This document shows positions 47,360 through 56,589 of a DNA stretch of 64,000 nt, in pieces. The notes beneath the pieces are model-generated. The model saw only the letters and a list, made by a program, of their open reading frames with translations. It searched no databases and had not been told where the DNA came from. How positions within the stretch are numbered: the stretch's first letter is position 1; each line of letters opens with the position of its first letter. The stretch is from Desarmillaria ectypa (taxonomy: Eukaryota > Basidiomycota > Agaricomycetes > Agaricales > Physalacriaceae). The position numbers and the translations under genes were made by a program. The DNA lies in assembly GCA_030407005.1 (NCBI GenBank), contig JAUDYN010000001.1, positions 2,108,001-2,172,000 on the forward strand, written 5' to 3'.

Positions 47360-48960
47360 TTTAGGTCACTAAAGACGCTGAACCAGTGTTTGACGATGTT
47401 CTCAGTATAACACTATCTGGTGAGGAACCGGGGGGACCTGGAGGCATTATCATATACCGAATGGTGAGTAGTCCTATACTGCCTCCGGTTCCTCATGCAT
47501 CTTGTATCATAGGTCGCTAGCCGTAAGTTTTCTGCACACTCGTGAGGGCACTCTAAACACAACTAGGATTTCAGATAACCTCTGGGACCAACGTAAGTGA
47601 ATCAGGGTCAAGATTTAGACATTTATGCTTGTCTTGGACTGCTTTAATAAAAATTGGCAGCGTCTATAATTCAATTGTTTGTACTCTTCTCTTTTTATCC
47701 GACAATAACTGCTCAAACGTGCACTTGGATAGCTTTTTCGCTTATCGAGTGTTTATCAGTTCGGGCCCTCTCTTTATGTATGCGTCCATGTAAAACTGAC
47801 GCCTGGCGTTCAGTGAGCGACAGGAATTTGTATCTTACAAGTTCAGTGGTGCGGATGTCCTTCCGTCGATTTATTCTTATAGTTTGCGTACAGTGCGCCA
47901 TGTCGGTGACCCAATTTGGTACGTCAAATCTATCTGGTCCATATGCCCAATGCTCAGCTATCCTCTTTGTATACAGCTGTGGCATTCGGTGCGTGTTCAG
48001 TCCCTTTTAGTGGTCCGAACGATTATAAGAAGGCTTTCTTTCTTTAGCTGTGATGGTACAATGGTCAGTCATCTGCAAGCTATCTTTACATGCCTGATAT
48101 ATCACCCGCGTTTTAGCCTACGATTCCCCACTGCCGCTGACTACTATAGATTCGAGGTACGTGTTTGTCCCATGGTATCTCCGTGTATGAAGCCAATCTG
48201 GAATTAAACAGCATCTCGTCCCCCCGACCTTTGCGAACACGGCCGCCGCTGACGTTTTCATCACTGCCAGTCTATGCTATTATCTTCAAACTCATAAATC
48301 TGGACTTGAAAAGTAGGTTTGATGAACATTTGAGCACATTCAACGTAGCGACGGTTTCATGATCATTAGGACAGACGGTGTCGTGAAATCGTTTGATACT
48401 CCTGACGATAAACAATGGCATTCTTTCGAGGTAAATTTTTCGAGTCTAGCCCAGAATGTCAATATTTGATAGAGACTTGGATGCAGCGCAATAGCACTGA
48501 CTGCTTTCGTATGTCAGCTTGTCACATCGGACACGATGTTTCCTTTTGCGATGTGTTTCCTTCTTGGAAAATGTATGGTTCCTCTCCCTGGCATCAAGGA
48601 TATAGGCTCTCATATCGCTCACATATAGCCTACACGAATACTCTCCTGTCCAGGTTGGTGCATACTTCTTTTATGATGTGCACTCTCCGACATCTTCCCC
48701 TAGCTTGAACTCGAGATCAAGCACTAGGGAGCACCTGTCTCGACTGATACCCATGGAAATATTGTCGGCCGATCAACAGCATTTTGCCTGTGATAAGGTT
48801 TGAGTCCTGCTCTCTACCATCCTGGTGAAGTCAACTCTATGTTTTCCAGCAGAACTCGTCTGGATGCAACTCAAGTCAAGGATCTACGGTACCCATTCAG
48901 TCTGAACCCACATTCCAGCACGATTACGGCTCTATATTTGACGGTCTTTATATAACGAAA
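47360..48960 (+). other. Unresolved coding-like region
   Basis: Short protein-like stretches are bounded by plausible splice sites but do not join into a clear gene. Examples are AEPVFDDVLSITLSGEEPGG with GIIIYRM (47376-47463), then VASRFQITSGTN if two tiny exons are joined, TAADYYRFE (48135-48157), and SDGFMIIRTDGVVKSFDTP continuing to QWHSFE (48348-48432). It could be a many-exon gene of an unknown family or its decayed remains. I do not assign a function. Confidence 0.3.
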
Positions 48961-49186
48961 GAGGTGGAGACCTTCACCAGATAGTGTCATACAAATATAT
49001 CTATTGTTAACTTGATGCACATACAATCAACTTAGTTTCTGCAAGCCCCGGGTTCGAAGCGCTTTGAATAAGTAACTCGATAGGCCAGACTGCTCTCCTG
49101 CCGATTCTCACCCGTGCATAGTACACCAAAAGAGGATCCTAGCAAGAGTTGCTATATTGACTAGATTGGTAAGTAATGCATGGTCG

Positions 49187-49868
49187 TCATGTCTTGAGTT
49201 CCCAGCTAACACCACACCCGCATCCACTCCCTTTGGCGTGCGGGTTTTCTGTTACTCTGAAACTACTTCCTATAAGTTCAGTGGCAAAGTCGATTGTGGA
49301 TCCATTAAGAAGGGTCAGTGAGACAGCATCCACTAGTATATTGGAAGGTGAGATTGTGGGATGGGAAAATAAGCTTGCCAAAGGAATGTCAGATAGATGG
49401 AAGGAGAACTCGGAAAACCACTAACTAATCATCTGGGGATCGATGTTTTGCCAAGTCCATCTTATATTGATAGCCGTGGCAACCGCCTGATTCTACAGCT
49501 ATTCGAAGTGCAGCTTCTGGATCCCCTTCACGTTTAGCGATTGCGCGCAATTTCTGGAATACATGAGAGGAGGCGTTGGACTCGAAGGGAAAGACACATG
49601 CCTCCGCTGCTCGGTCCGTTATAACAATCCGTATATCCTTGTCTTCAGGTATCTCAACATCTATCTCTTCTTCTTCGAGATATTCTTTCGATGGTATGGA
49701 CAGCAGCTTGGTAGGCTGTGAAGGCGGTTGCTCAGAGAAGGCAGCTTGGCGGCATTTTGTCAAAGAGAAGGACCGCGTTGGAAGTAGAATGGATGACCTG
49801 TATGCTGGTGGACGAATGAGACGGCGAGATGCGAACTTGAGGCAGCTGGATGCGGATCGAAACGACAT
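49187..49868 (-). CDS. ISA2: Mitochondrial iron-sulfur assembly protein Isa2 (HesB/IscA family)
   Basis: Works with Isa1/Iba57 in making mitochondrial [4Fe-4S] clusters. Exons 49868-49602, 49553-49426 and 49373-49187 give 193 aa. The first ~40 residues (SFRSASSCLKFASRRLIRPP) are an Arg/Ser-rich mitochondrial presequence. The A-type core begins RIVITDRAAEKLRAIA, with the first ligand Cys in SGGCHGYQYK and the last two in SGCGCGVSWE. Intron 1 (49601-49554, 48 bp) has a GC donor; it is in frame and stop-free, so retention would insert 16 residues between RAAE and KLRAIA. The final exon supplies the Cys pair, so the upstream stop at 49425 is not the real end. The start lies 108 bp from that of Spp2 on the other strand. 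Confidence 0.9.
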
Positions 49869-49976
49869 GACGCTTTCCAAGCAAGAGCGGTGGCTGTGCT
49901 ACTAGATTGTATTTTCACGTGATCAGTTGGAGCCTTCTCTTTTCGGAATCTGACTCTCGTTTTATCCTGTTCACCC

Positions 49977-51245
49977 ATGTCCGCCCAGAACGTTTCTTTC
50001 ACCGTTCGCCGACCGACGCCTGTATCCAGAGCATCTTCTGGCGCCGACTCAGATTCTTCCTTTAAGGTTCCTTCGCTACCACATCATAGACTCTCCCGTC
50101 ATCTAAATAATGACTCGTCTCCCGGTAGCCCTCTGGCTCGCAGTGCCAATTCTTCTCCAAGACCAGTGTCTGAATACTATGACAGACAGTTGGACTCCAG
50201 TGACGAGGAGGATGAAGAGCAGGATGAGCTGGTGACTGCGTTTGATAGATTTGGTGCTCAGCGGTGTGTCTTTTCCTCGTCTGTGCCACCGCAGACATGT
50301 AAACTCACATCAGTCGGCTTCCACAGAGTCAATAAGCCCAAGAAAACTCATCAAGGACCGCTTGTTATACCGGCCTTAAAGAACAAAGACTGGCGAGAAC
50401 TCGCCCGCAAGCGGCGTAGTGCAAACCAATACATTCCTGCCTCTGGCCAAGCACGTACGGGTGTCGATGGCAGCGTTGGTGGCCTGGGGACCAGAGATAG
50501 CATCAATTCTGGCCCTGTTATATCTGGATTGCAGATGAGAAAGAAGGCGGTAAGAGTCGAACAAGATGTTGTTCAAGAAATGCAAGTTCAGATGGAGGAC
50601 GTCCAAATGGAGGAGACGGAGGATCAGAAAGCGCTGCGCGCTATCCTTGCCGGAGACACCGAAGGAATAGATGGTCCCCAGGTCGACATTATCCCAACTC
50701 CCATATCAGAAGACGACGCCTATAAACAGGATATTGATGAACTCCCGGAATCTGCCACTCTCGCCGACTACAACCGGGTGCCTGTCTCCCAGTTTGGAGC
50801 GGCAATGCTGAGAGGTATGGGATGGAAGGAGGGTACGGCAGCGACGAGGAAAGGAGGGAAAGGGATGGTAGAACCTTATTTGCCGGAGGCTCGCCCCGCA
50901 CTTCTAGGCATTGGCGCAAAAGAGCAGGAGGTCTATGATGATGGATCTGGGAAAAGGAATGGCAACAAGCGTCCAGAACGCAGATATGTCCCTGTCGTGA
51001 AGATGTCCAAGGATGAGAATGGCGAGAGGCGAAGAGACCGCTCCATGTCGCCCAGGCGAGGCTACGATTCGTCGAGGTCGTCGAGAAGAAACTCCCCAGA
51101 CCGGTACGATGATAGAGGGAGCAACAAATCGAGGCGGCGGGATGATGACTATGACCGTGAAAGCAGCAGAAGAAGAGACAGGGAGCGAGACCGCGACTAT
51201 GACAAAGGGGACCGACGACGGGATGACAGAGATATACGGCGCTAG
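49977..51245 (+). CDS. SPP2: Spp2/GPKOW-type G-patch splicing factor
   Basis: G-patch cofactor of the DEAH helicase Prp2 during spliceosome activation. Exons 49977-50263 and 50327-51245 give 401 aa. The conserved Spp2 core reads PVSQFGAAMLRGMGWKEGTA, followed by a KG(G)KGMVEPYLPEARPALLG segment. The N-terminus is Ser-rich with an acidic run (SSDEEDEEQDE). The C-terminus is an RS/RD-rich tail (RRRDRERDRDYDKGDRRR), which makes it longer than yeast Spp2 and more like GPKOW. The single intron (63 bp) is in frame and stop-free; splicing is preferred because it joins AQR to VNKPKK. Confidence 0.88.
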   Translation: MSAQNVSFTVRRPTPVSRASSGADSDSSFKVPSLPHHRLSRHLNNDSSPGSPLARSANSSPRPVSEYYDRQLDSSDEEDEEQDELVTAFDRFGAQRCVFSSSVPPQTCKLTSVGFHRVNKPKKTHQGPLVIPALKNKDWRELARKRRSANQYIPASGQARTGVDGSVGGLGTRDSINSGPVISGLQMRKKAVRVEQDVVQEMQVQMEDVQMEETEDQKALRAILAGDTEGIDGPQVDIIPTPISEDDAYKQDIDELPESATLADYNRVPVSQFGAAMLRGMGWKEGTAATRKGGKGMVEPYLPEARPALLGIGAKEQEVYDDGSGKRNGNKRPERRYVPVVKMSKDENGERRRDRSMSPRRGYDSSRSSRRNSPDRYDDRGSNKSRRRDDDYDRESSRRRDRERDRDYDKGDRRRDDRDIRR

Positions 51246-51502
51246 CATTCTTAGGAACAGGGTTGCGAATGATGGTATTTGCTATGTATCATTATTAGCT
51301 ACGCATATGTACCATCCTTTGACACAACTAATTGAGACGCTTGAAAAATTCAAAAGTCTGATCGGTGTTAACGCGCCGCTGATACCCGGAAGGCCGGGCC
51401 GCACCTCTACCATGTACACTCATCCTGAGGCGAACTCGCGTCATCGCCCCGCATTGATACCCGTGAGATTTTCACGGATCTCATTTCCCCGTTTCACCAA
51501 TC

Positions 51503-53670
51503 ATGACAGGCAAGTCGTTGCAGGATGCTCATCGCGACTACGGGACCATTAATCGGTCAACTGCAGACGATGCAGAGCCTGTGGAAGAAAGCAGGCGGCG
51601 ACTTCATCGTGAACTGTCAGCGAGGCAGGTTCAGATGATTGCCATTGCTGGGACAATTGGAACAGGTCTCTTTTTAGGCAAGTGAATAAGCGCACTGTCC
51701 TTTGGTTCAATGCGTTGAGCGCTGTACAGGTACCGGACGGTCTCTGGCACAAGGTGGCCCAGCAAGTATCCTGATATGCTATGGTATAATCGGATTCATC
51801 GTTTACGTGACTCTCCTCCTACTTGGAGAGATGGCCACTCAGTATCCTATCGCTGGCTCATTCAACACATATGCGACGAGATTCGTTTCTCCGTCTTATG
51901 GATTTGCTCTCTCTTGGAACTACTGGTTCAATGATGCAGTTTCTGTTGCGTCCGACCTGACTGCTGCACAATTGGTACTCGAATACTGGACGAACTGGCA
52001 CCCGTGGGTCATCAGTCTTTTGTTCTGGGTGTTCCTCGTGGCTGTCAATTCAGCTCACGTTCGAGCATATGGAGAATTAGGTGCGTGCTTTGCGGCGTAC
52101 ACGTATTATTTACAAACCTTCGTCCTAGAGTATTGGTTGTCATCACTTAAAGTCCTGACCGTCGTTGTATTCATCATCCTCGGCATTTTGGTCAACGTTG
52201 GGGTCAACGAAGATCACAGGTACATCGGATCTAGTAATTGGAGAATCCCCGGTGCCCCTTTCGTAGGGGGCTTTGGAGGGTTTGCAAAGGTATTTGTGAC
52301 AGCCAGCTTTGCTTGTAAGCGATACATTCCTGCTGTTCGTTAATGAAAGTAATGATCTCAATCTAGATGGTGGAACCGAAAGCTTGGGAATAACCGCCGG
52401 AGAAACGAAGAATCCCTCTAAGAACATGCCCAAGGTTGTCAAATTCGTGTTTTGGCGGTAGGTCTTCCCTGCGTCCGAAGGGCTATGTGCTGACAAGCCG
52501 CGAAGGATATTGCTTTTCTATATTTTGAGCGTATTCCTTATTGGTTTAAACGGTCAGTGAGAGTACCTTCTGCCGCATCTCGTTAAGTTGACTGGACCGT
52601 ACAGTTCCTTGGAACTACCCAAATCTGTCCAATAAGACAACGACGACCTCTCCTTTCACCATTGTATTCCAATATGCTGGCTCCAGTATGTTCCACGTCA
52701 TCCTACATAGCAATCATTCTGACTCTATGATCAGAGGTAGCTGCATCGTTCATGAATACCGTAATACTGTCTTCTGTTCTGTCGGCGGGGAATCATGCAC
52801 TGTTTGCCGGAAGCAGGGTTCTTTATGGTATGGTTTCGATGTTTTCTTAGCTGTAGACACCTAATGAATCGGTTTCTTGAATAGGGCTTTCCGTAACCGT
52901 ACCTCCGCAAGCGCCGAAAATCTTCTCCTGGACGACCCGAGGAGGAGTGCCTATACCAGCTCTGATGTTGACTAGTAGCATAAGCATTCTTTGCTTTGGC
53001 AGTAGTTTTATTGGAAGCGGTCGGCTGTGGGGATGGCTTCAGAACATCGTCGGCGTGTCCAACCAGGTATGGGTTTCTTGCCCTTCGTGGCCCTGGCGCC
53101 TGACATTGACATCATCATAGATCGCTTGGCTATCCATAGGTCTATCTAGCTGGAGATTTAGAAAGGCTTGGATATACCAAGGACGCTCGCTGGAGGAACT
53201 CAAGTTCCGGCCAGCATGGACTTGGCCATGGGGTCCACCGTTCGTTGTACGTGTACCTCTCTATTCTATTTACTGCCGGTATAATTAATTGTGTCTGACC
53301 AGGTTATTACGGTAACCACGCTCATCCTCAGTGAGTTTTGTTTTCCTTTTAAACCACCCTCATGTCAACGCCATACACAGTTCAAGGATGGTCGTCGATA
53401 ATTCCAACCTTCAGCGTGGTGGATTTCTTCTCTCTGTATATTGAGATTCCTGTCATGGTCGTTATGTACTTGATATGGCTTACTCTCAGGCGCCGTAACT
53501 GCACGAAAACTGCTGCTGAGACGGAAGCACCGACAAAGGCACCTTGGTCTGACATCGTTGATATGAAGACGGTTGATCTTACTACCGATGAGTACGTGGA
53601 AGATCAAGTAGAGGACGCAGAGACCGATCGTCAAACGATCTTACGACGGCTGTATTATTGGTTTGCATAA
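51503..53670 (+). CDS. Amino-acid permease (AAP/YAT family)
   Basis: Proton-coupled plasma-membrane amino-acid importer. Eleven exons (51503-51677, 51730-52080, 52129-52314, 52367-52457, 52506-52552, 52605-52685, 52735-52827, 52885-53066, 53121-53246, 53303-53330, 53381-53670) join to 549 aa, a normal length. TM1 holds IAIAGTIGTGLFLGTGRSL. Later motifs are GEMATQYPIAGSF, the SFAYGGTESLGITAGE segment and the SAGNHALFAGSRVLYGL region, all diagnostic of the family. The substrate cannot be told from sequence. Intron 1 (51678-51729) starts GCAAGT; only this join produces LFLGTGR. The C-terminal tail is acidic (VDLTTDEYVEDQVEDAE), a usual site for ubiquitin-linked control. Confidence 0.9.
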
Positions 53671-54210
53671 CGTTACCCTTACTATAAGTACTATACCATA
53701 TTGTATGTGCCATACACCCGGGCAACCTCTACTGCACTCGCGCTCCAGGGAAAGGTGACATGCTCACTCTGGAATTACATGTGCATTATAAAAACTGACT
53801 TTAGGTATAGTGATGAGCAACTGTAATATCCTGTTCATTAATGAACGCAGTCCAACTGGCGACCAAGTATCACGACACTTCCAAGCTTCAAGAACTACTT
53901 GAGGTCTCCAATTACGCTGCCAATATTAGGGTTTGACGACGAGAAACGAGAAAGATAGTGACCTTTAATAATCATCAGTTGATCTCGCACGCAGCCGCAC
54001 AGGCATTACATTGGGCTACCAGACTAAGGAGAATTGAACAATGCTTCCATAGTTAGTACACATTTGAAGGAATCCGAGAGGTATCCACCAAAAATTGTAA
54101 GTTGCGTAGAAAGGAATAGCTGAAATTTTGATTTCGGTGAAGGAAACAATCGAAGATTAGTTAAATACGGTCCTCTTCAGAAAACAAACAAAAGCATAGA
54201 AGCAGAACGC
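53671..54210. other. Convergent intergenic region
   Basis: 540 bp between the permease stop and the stop of the RNA-binding gene on the other strand. AT-rich, no coding signal or repeat. Confidence 0.45.
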
Positions 54211-55338
54211 TTAATATCTCCGGTCGTCGTACCTTCCGCGGTCACGGTCATAATCCCTGTCCCTGTCCCGACCACCATATCTCTCTCGGTCGTACCTGTC
54301 TCTGTCATAGTCGCGGCGGTAATCGTCGTACCGCCCGCGCCTGTCCCGTCTGTCGTAGTCGTAGTCCCTGGCGTACCGACTATCATAGGGTCGGGGATCA
54401 TACGGGCGGTCCGCAGTGTAGCCACCTGATGCGTCATTAGATTATGTGCTATATTTCATGGGTAGGACACGAACCTCGATCACCGCCACGTTTACCGGGC
54501 CCGTAGTACTTTCCTGGAGTGGGAGTACGTGCGCGACCACGACGGGCCTATATTCCATGTCAATAACAGCATCGGTGCAGCCGAGAAGGGGTGCACCTTT
54601 TCGATAGTCAAGGTTTTTCCCATCAGCTCCGTCCCGTTTAATGCAGTGATGGCTGCGTCCGCCTCTTCAGATGTCTCCATTGTAACAAAACCAAAACCAC
54701 GGGACTCTCGAGTGTGGGGGTCATACATTACAGAAGCCTTCTTGACCTATGACCCAAGTCAGGACCAGTAGTGGTAACGTGGCGTATGCGCACCCGCCCA
54801 ATTTTCGCAAACGCCGTTTCAAGTTCTCTCATGTCCACCTTAAGACTCAACCCCGCAACATGAAGATTGTTGCCAGGATTTTGGCCTCCATCAGAGCGGC
54901 TGCGAGCCAAAACGTTAATAAGCGCTGTAAGCCACTCGAATTCAAAACTCACCCACGACCAGGACTTCGGCTGCGACTTCTTCGAAGAGCATCTCCACTC
55001 CTTTCGGCTGGGTAATCATCCCCAGAGCCCGTTCCATTGGTCATATTTATATCAGTGGAAGGAATGTTGATTGCGGGTTGTGCTGGAGCGATGTCTTGAG
55101 ACTGCCAGGCTGGGGGAACAAAAGGGTGACAAAAAGCAGAAAAGTTAGGGATGGTCGATTATCTCATGGCGGTAAGAGTACTGAAGAGCGAAATGGAAAA
55201 TGTATGTCGCTTGTTCGCCTTTGTTTCGCCAGCAAGAGACAGAGAGAAAAGTTGCTGTCGCTAGCAGGAATGGCGACAGTAAAGGCGGAATAGAGAGTTC
55301 GTCGTCGTTTGTGATGCTGAAGACGTACCGTCATCCAT
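54211..55338 (-). CDS. tra2: Tra2-like RRM protein with RS and RD/RY-rich tail
   Basis: Splicing regulator resembling transformer-2. Six exons (55338-55329, 55109-54953, 54899-54794, 54746-54597, 54547-54475, 54425-54211) give 236 aa. The first coding exon is only 10 nt (MDD plus one base). A short RS segment (RRSRSRSPGRGRSD) precedes one RRM, with RNP2-like NNLHVAGL and RNP1 RGFGFVTM. Directly after the RRM comes RRGRARTPTPGKYYGP, the arginine/TP-G linker typical of Tra2. The tail is Tyr/Asp/Arg repeats (DYDYDRRDRRGRYDD). The 219-bp intron after the first exon is unusually long for this window. An alternative start at 55044 would skip it. Head to head with the 5-alpha-reductase-like gene, 143 bp apart. 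Confidence 0.85.
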
Positions 55339-55481
55339 GTCTGAATCGTCTTGAAGGTTATCGTGAGTGTTTGCAGCTGTCGTCGAGGTCACTGAACAAG
55401 TGATGCTGCAGCTTTGTTTGGCAGCGGCCTGCGACCCATTACCGTTGTTCGCTCGCTTTGCATACGTTGTTCATCGCTTCT

Positions 55482-56495
55482 ATGCAAATTTTATATGATG
55501 GTGAGGCTCGTGAAATCTACATCTGTTCTGTCTTTAATTTTTCTTGGGTTTCAGCATGCAGAAAATGGTTCACGATTGGTAGCCTTGCCGTCTTTCCAAT
55601 AACGTTCCTTGTCGATGCACCTTTCGGCCGTTTTGCTGAGAATGCTGGTATCAATCTCGTCAGATTAGACGGTACGTGATGTTTGTTACTTTTTGTTCGT
55701 TCTCTATGAGCTTATTCCAATGTTATTGTAGGAATAGGATCATGGATGGTCATGGAAATCGTGTCTCCCATATGCTTCGCATACTCCTACTACAAGTCAC
55801 CCTTGGGGTCGATGGCCGGTTACACAGTCCAACAGCATATCCTCGCTGGTCTCTTTCTGATTCATTATCTCAACCGCGCTATTTTATCACCTCTCCGTAC
55901 GCCTTCGCGGTCCAAAACTGATATCGTTGTACCACTCTCTGGCATCACTTTCAACCTCCTCAACGGCTTCCTGATGGGCGTGTACCTCTCCTCCCACTCA
56001 GCACGCACCTTCCTTTCGGATGCATTTTCCACGCCTACCTTCTATGTAGGGGTCTTCTTGTGGACCATAGGCTTCGCTGGAAACATCGCTCATGACGAAA
56101 TCCTTCTCGACATCCGTCGGAAGGCCAAGAACAAGGGGAAGGCGTCATCCCATAGCCCGAAGGCTGGCGAACACTACGCTATTCCTTATGGATTGTTATA
56201 TGAATACGTTTCCTTTCCGAATTATCTCTCCGAGTGGGTAGAGTGGTTTGGATTTGCGTTGGCCGCTTCTCCGTTTCCAGACGTGGGCTTGGCGACATTC
56301 TCTTTGCAATCCCTCTCCACGATTCTCTCCTCTACGTCCCAGTTCGCGCCAACCTTGACGCCTCCGTGGATTTTTTTGATCAACGAATTCGTCTTGATGT
56401 TTCCTCGAGCTTACAAGGGACACTTGTGGTATAAACAAAGATTCGGAGAAGCATTTCCCCAGGAGAGAAAAATTGTTGTACCATTTTTGCTTTAA
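55482..56495 (+). CDS. Steroid 5-alpha-reductase-like membrane enzyme
   Basis: Integral-membrane NADPH-dependent reductase family (steroid dehydrogenase/5-alpha-reductase, PF02544 type). Exons 55482-55500, 55555-55671 and 55732-56495 give 299 aa. Visible pieces are the VDAPFGRFAE segment, the QHILAGLFLIHYLNRAILSP stretch with its conserved HYxxR, and the C-terminal LYEYVSFPNYLSEWVEWFGF catalytic/NADPH region. The last residues (HLWYKQRFGEAFPQERKIVVPFLL) match the family's usual ending. About six hydrophobic segments are present. Fungi lack animal sex steroids, so the likely substrate is another sterol or lipid enone; not determinable here. The 19-nt first coding exon (MQILYD) is predicted from frame and GTGAGG donor. 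Confidence 0.88.
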
Positions 56496-56589
56496 ATAAT
56501 TCTCATACAATATTTCGCTCCGCTGAAGGTTGAGCTCTCCTTGCTTTGATGCCACAGTTGGGTTCCATACGCAGTTCATATTCCTATCA

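Noticed and set aside
49040..49070. GGTTCGAAGC resembling a tRNA B box
   Set aside because: No A box at the right distance and no flanking bases able to form T-arm or acceptor stems.
49425..49427. Stop after SPDD as the end of Isa2
   Set aside because: The last exon (49373-49187) supplies the essential Cys pair CGCG and joins in frame through a GTTAGT...CAAG intron.
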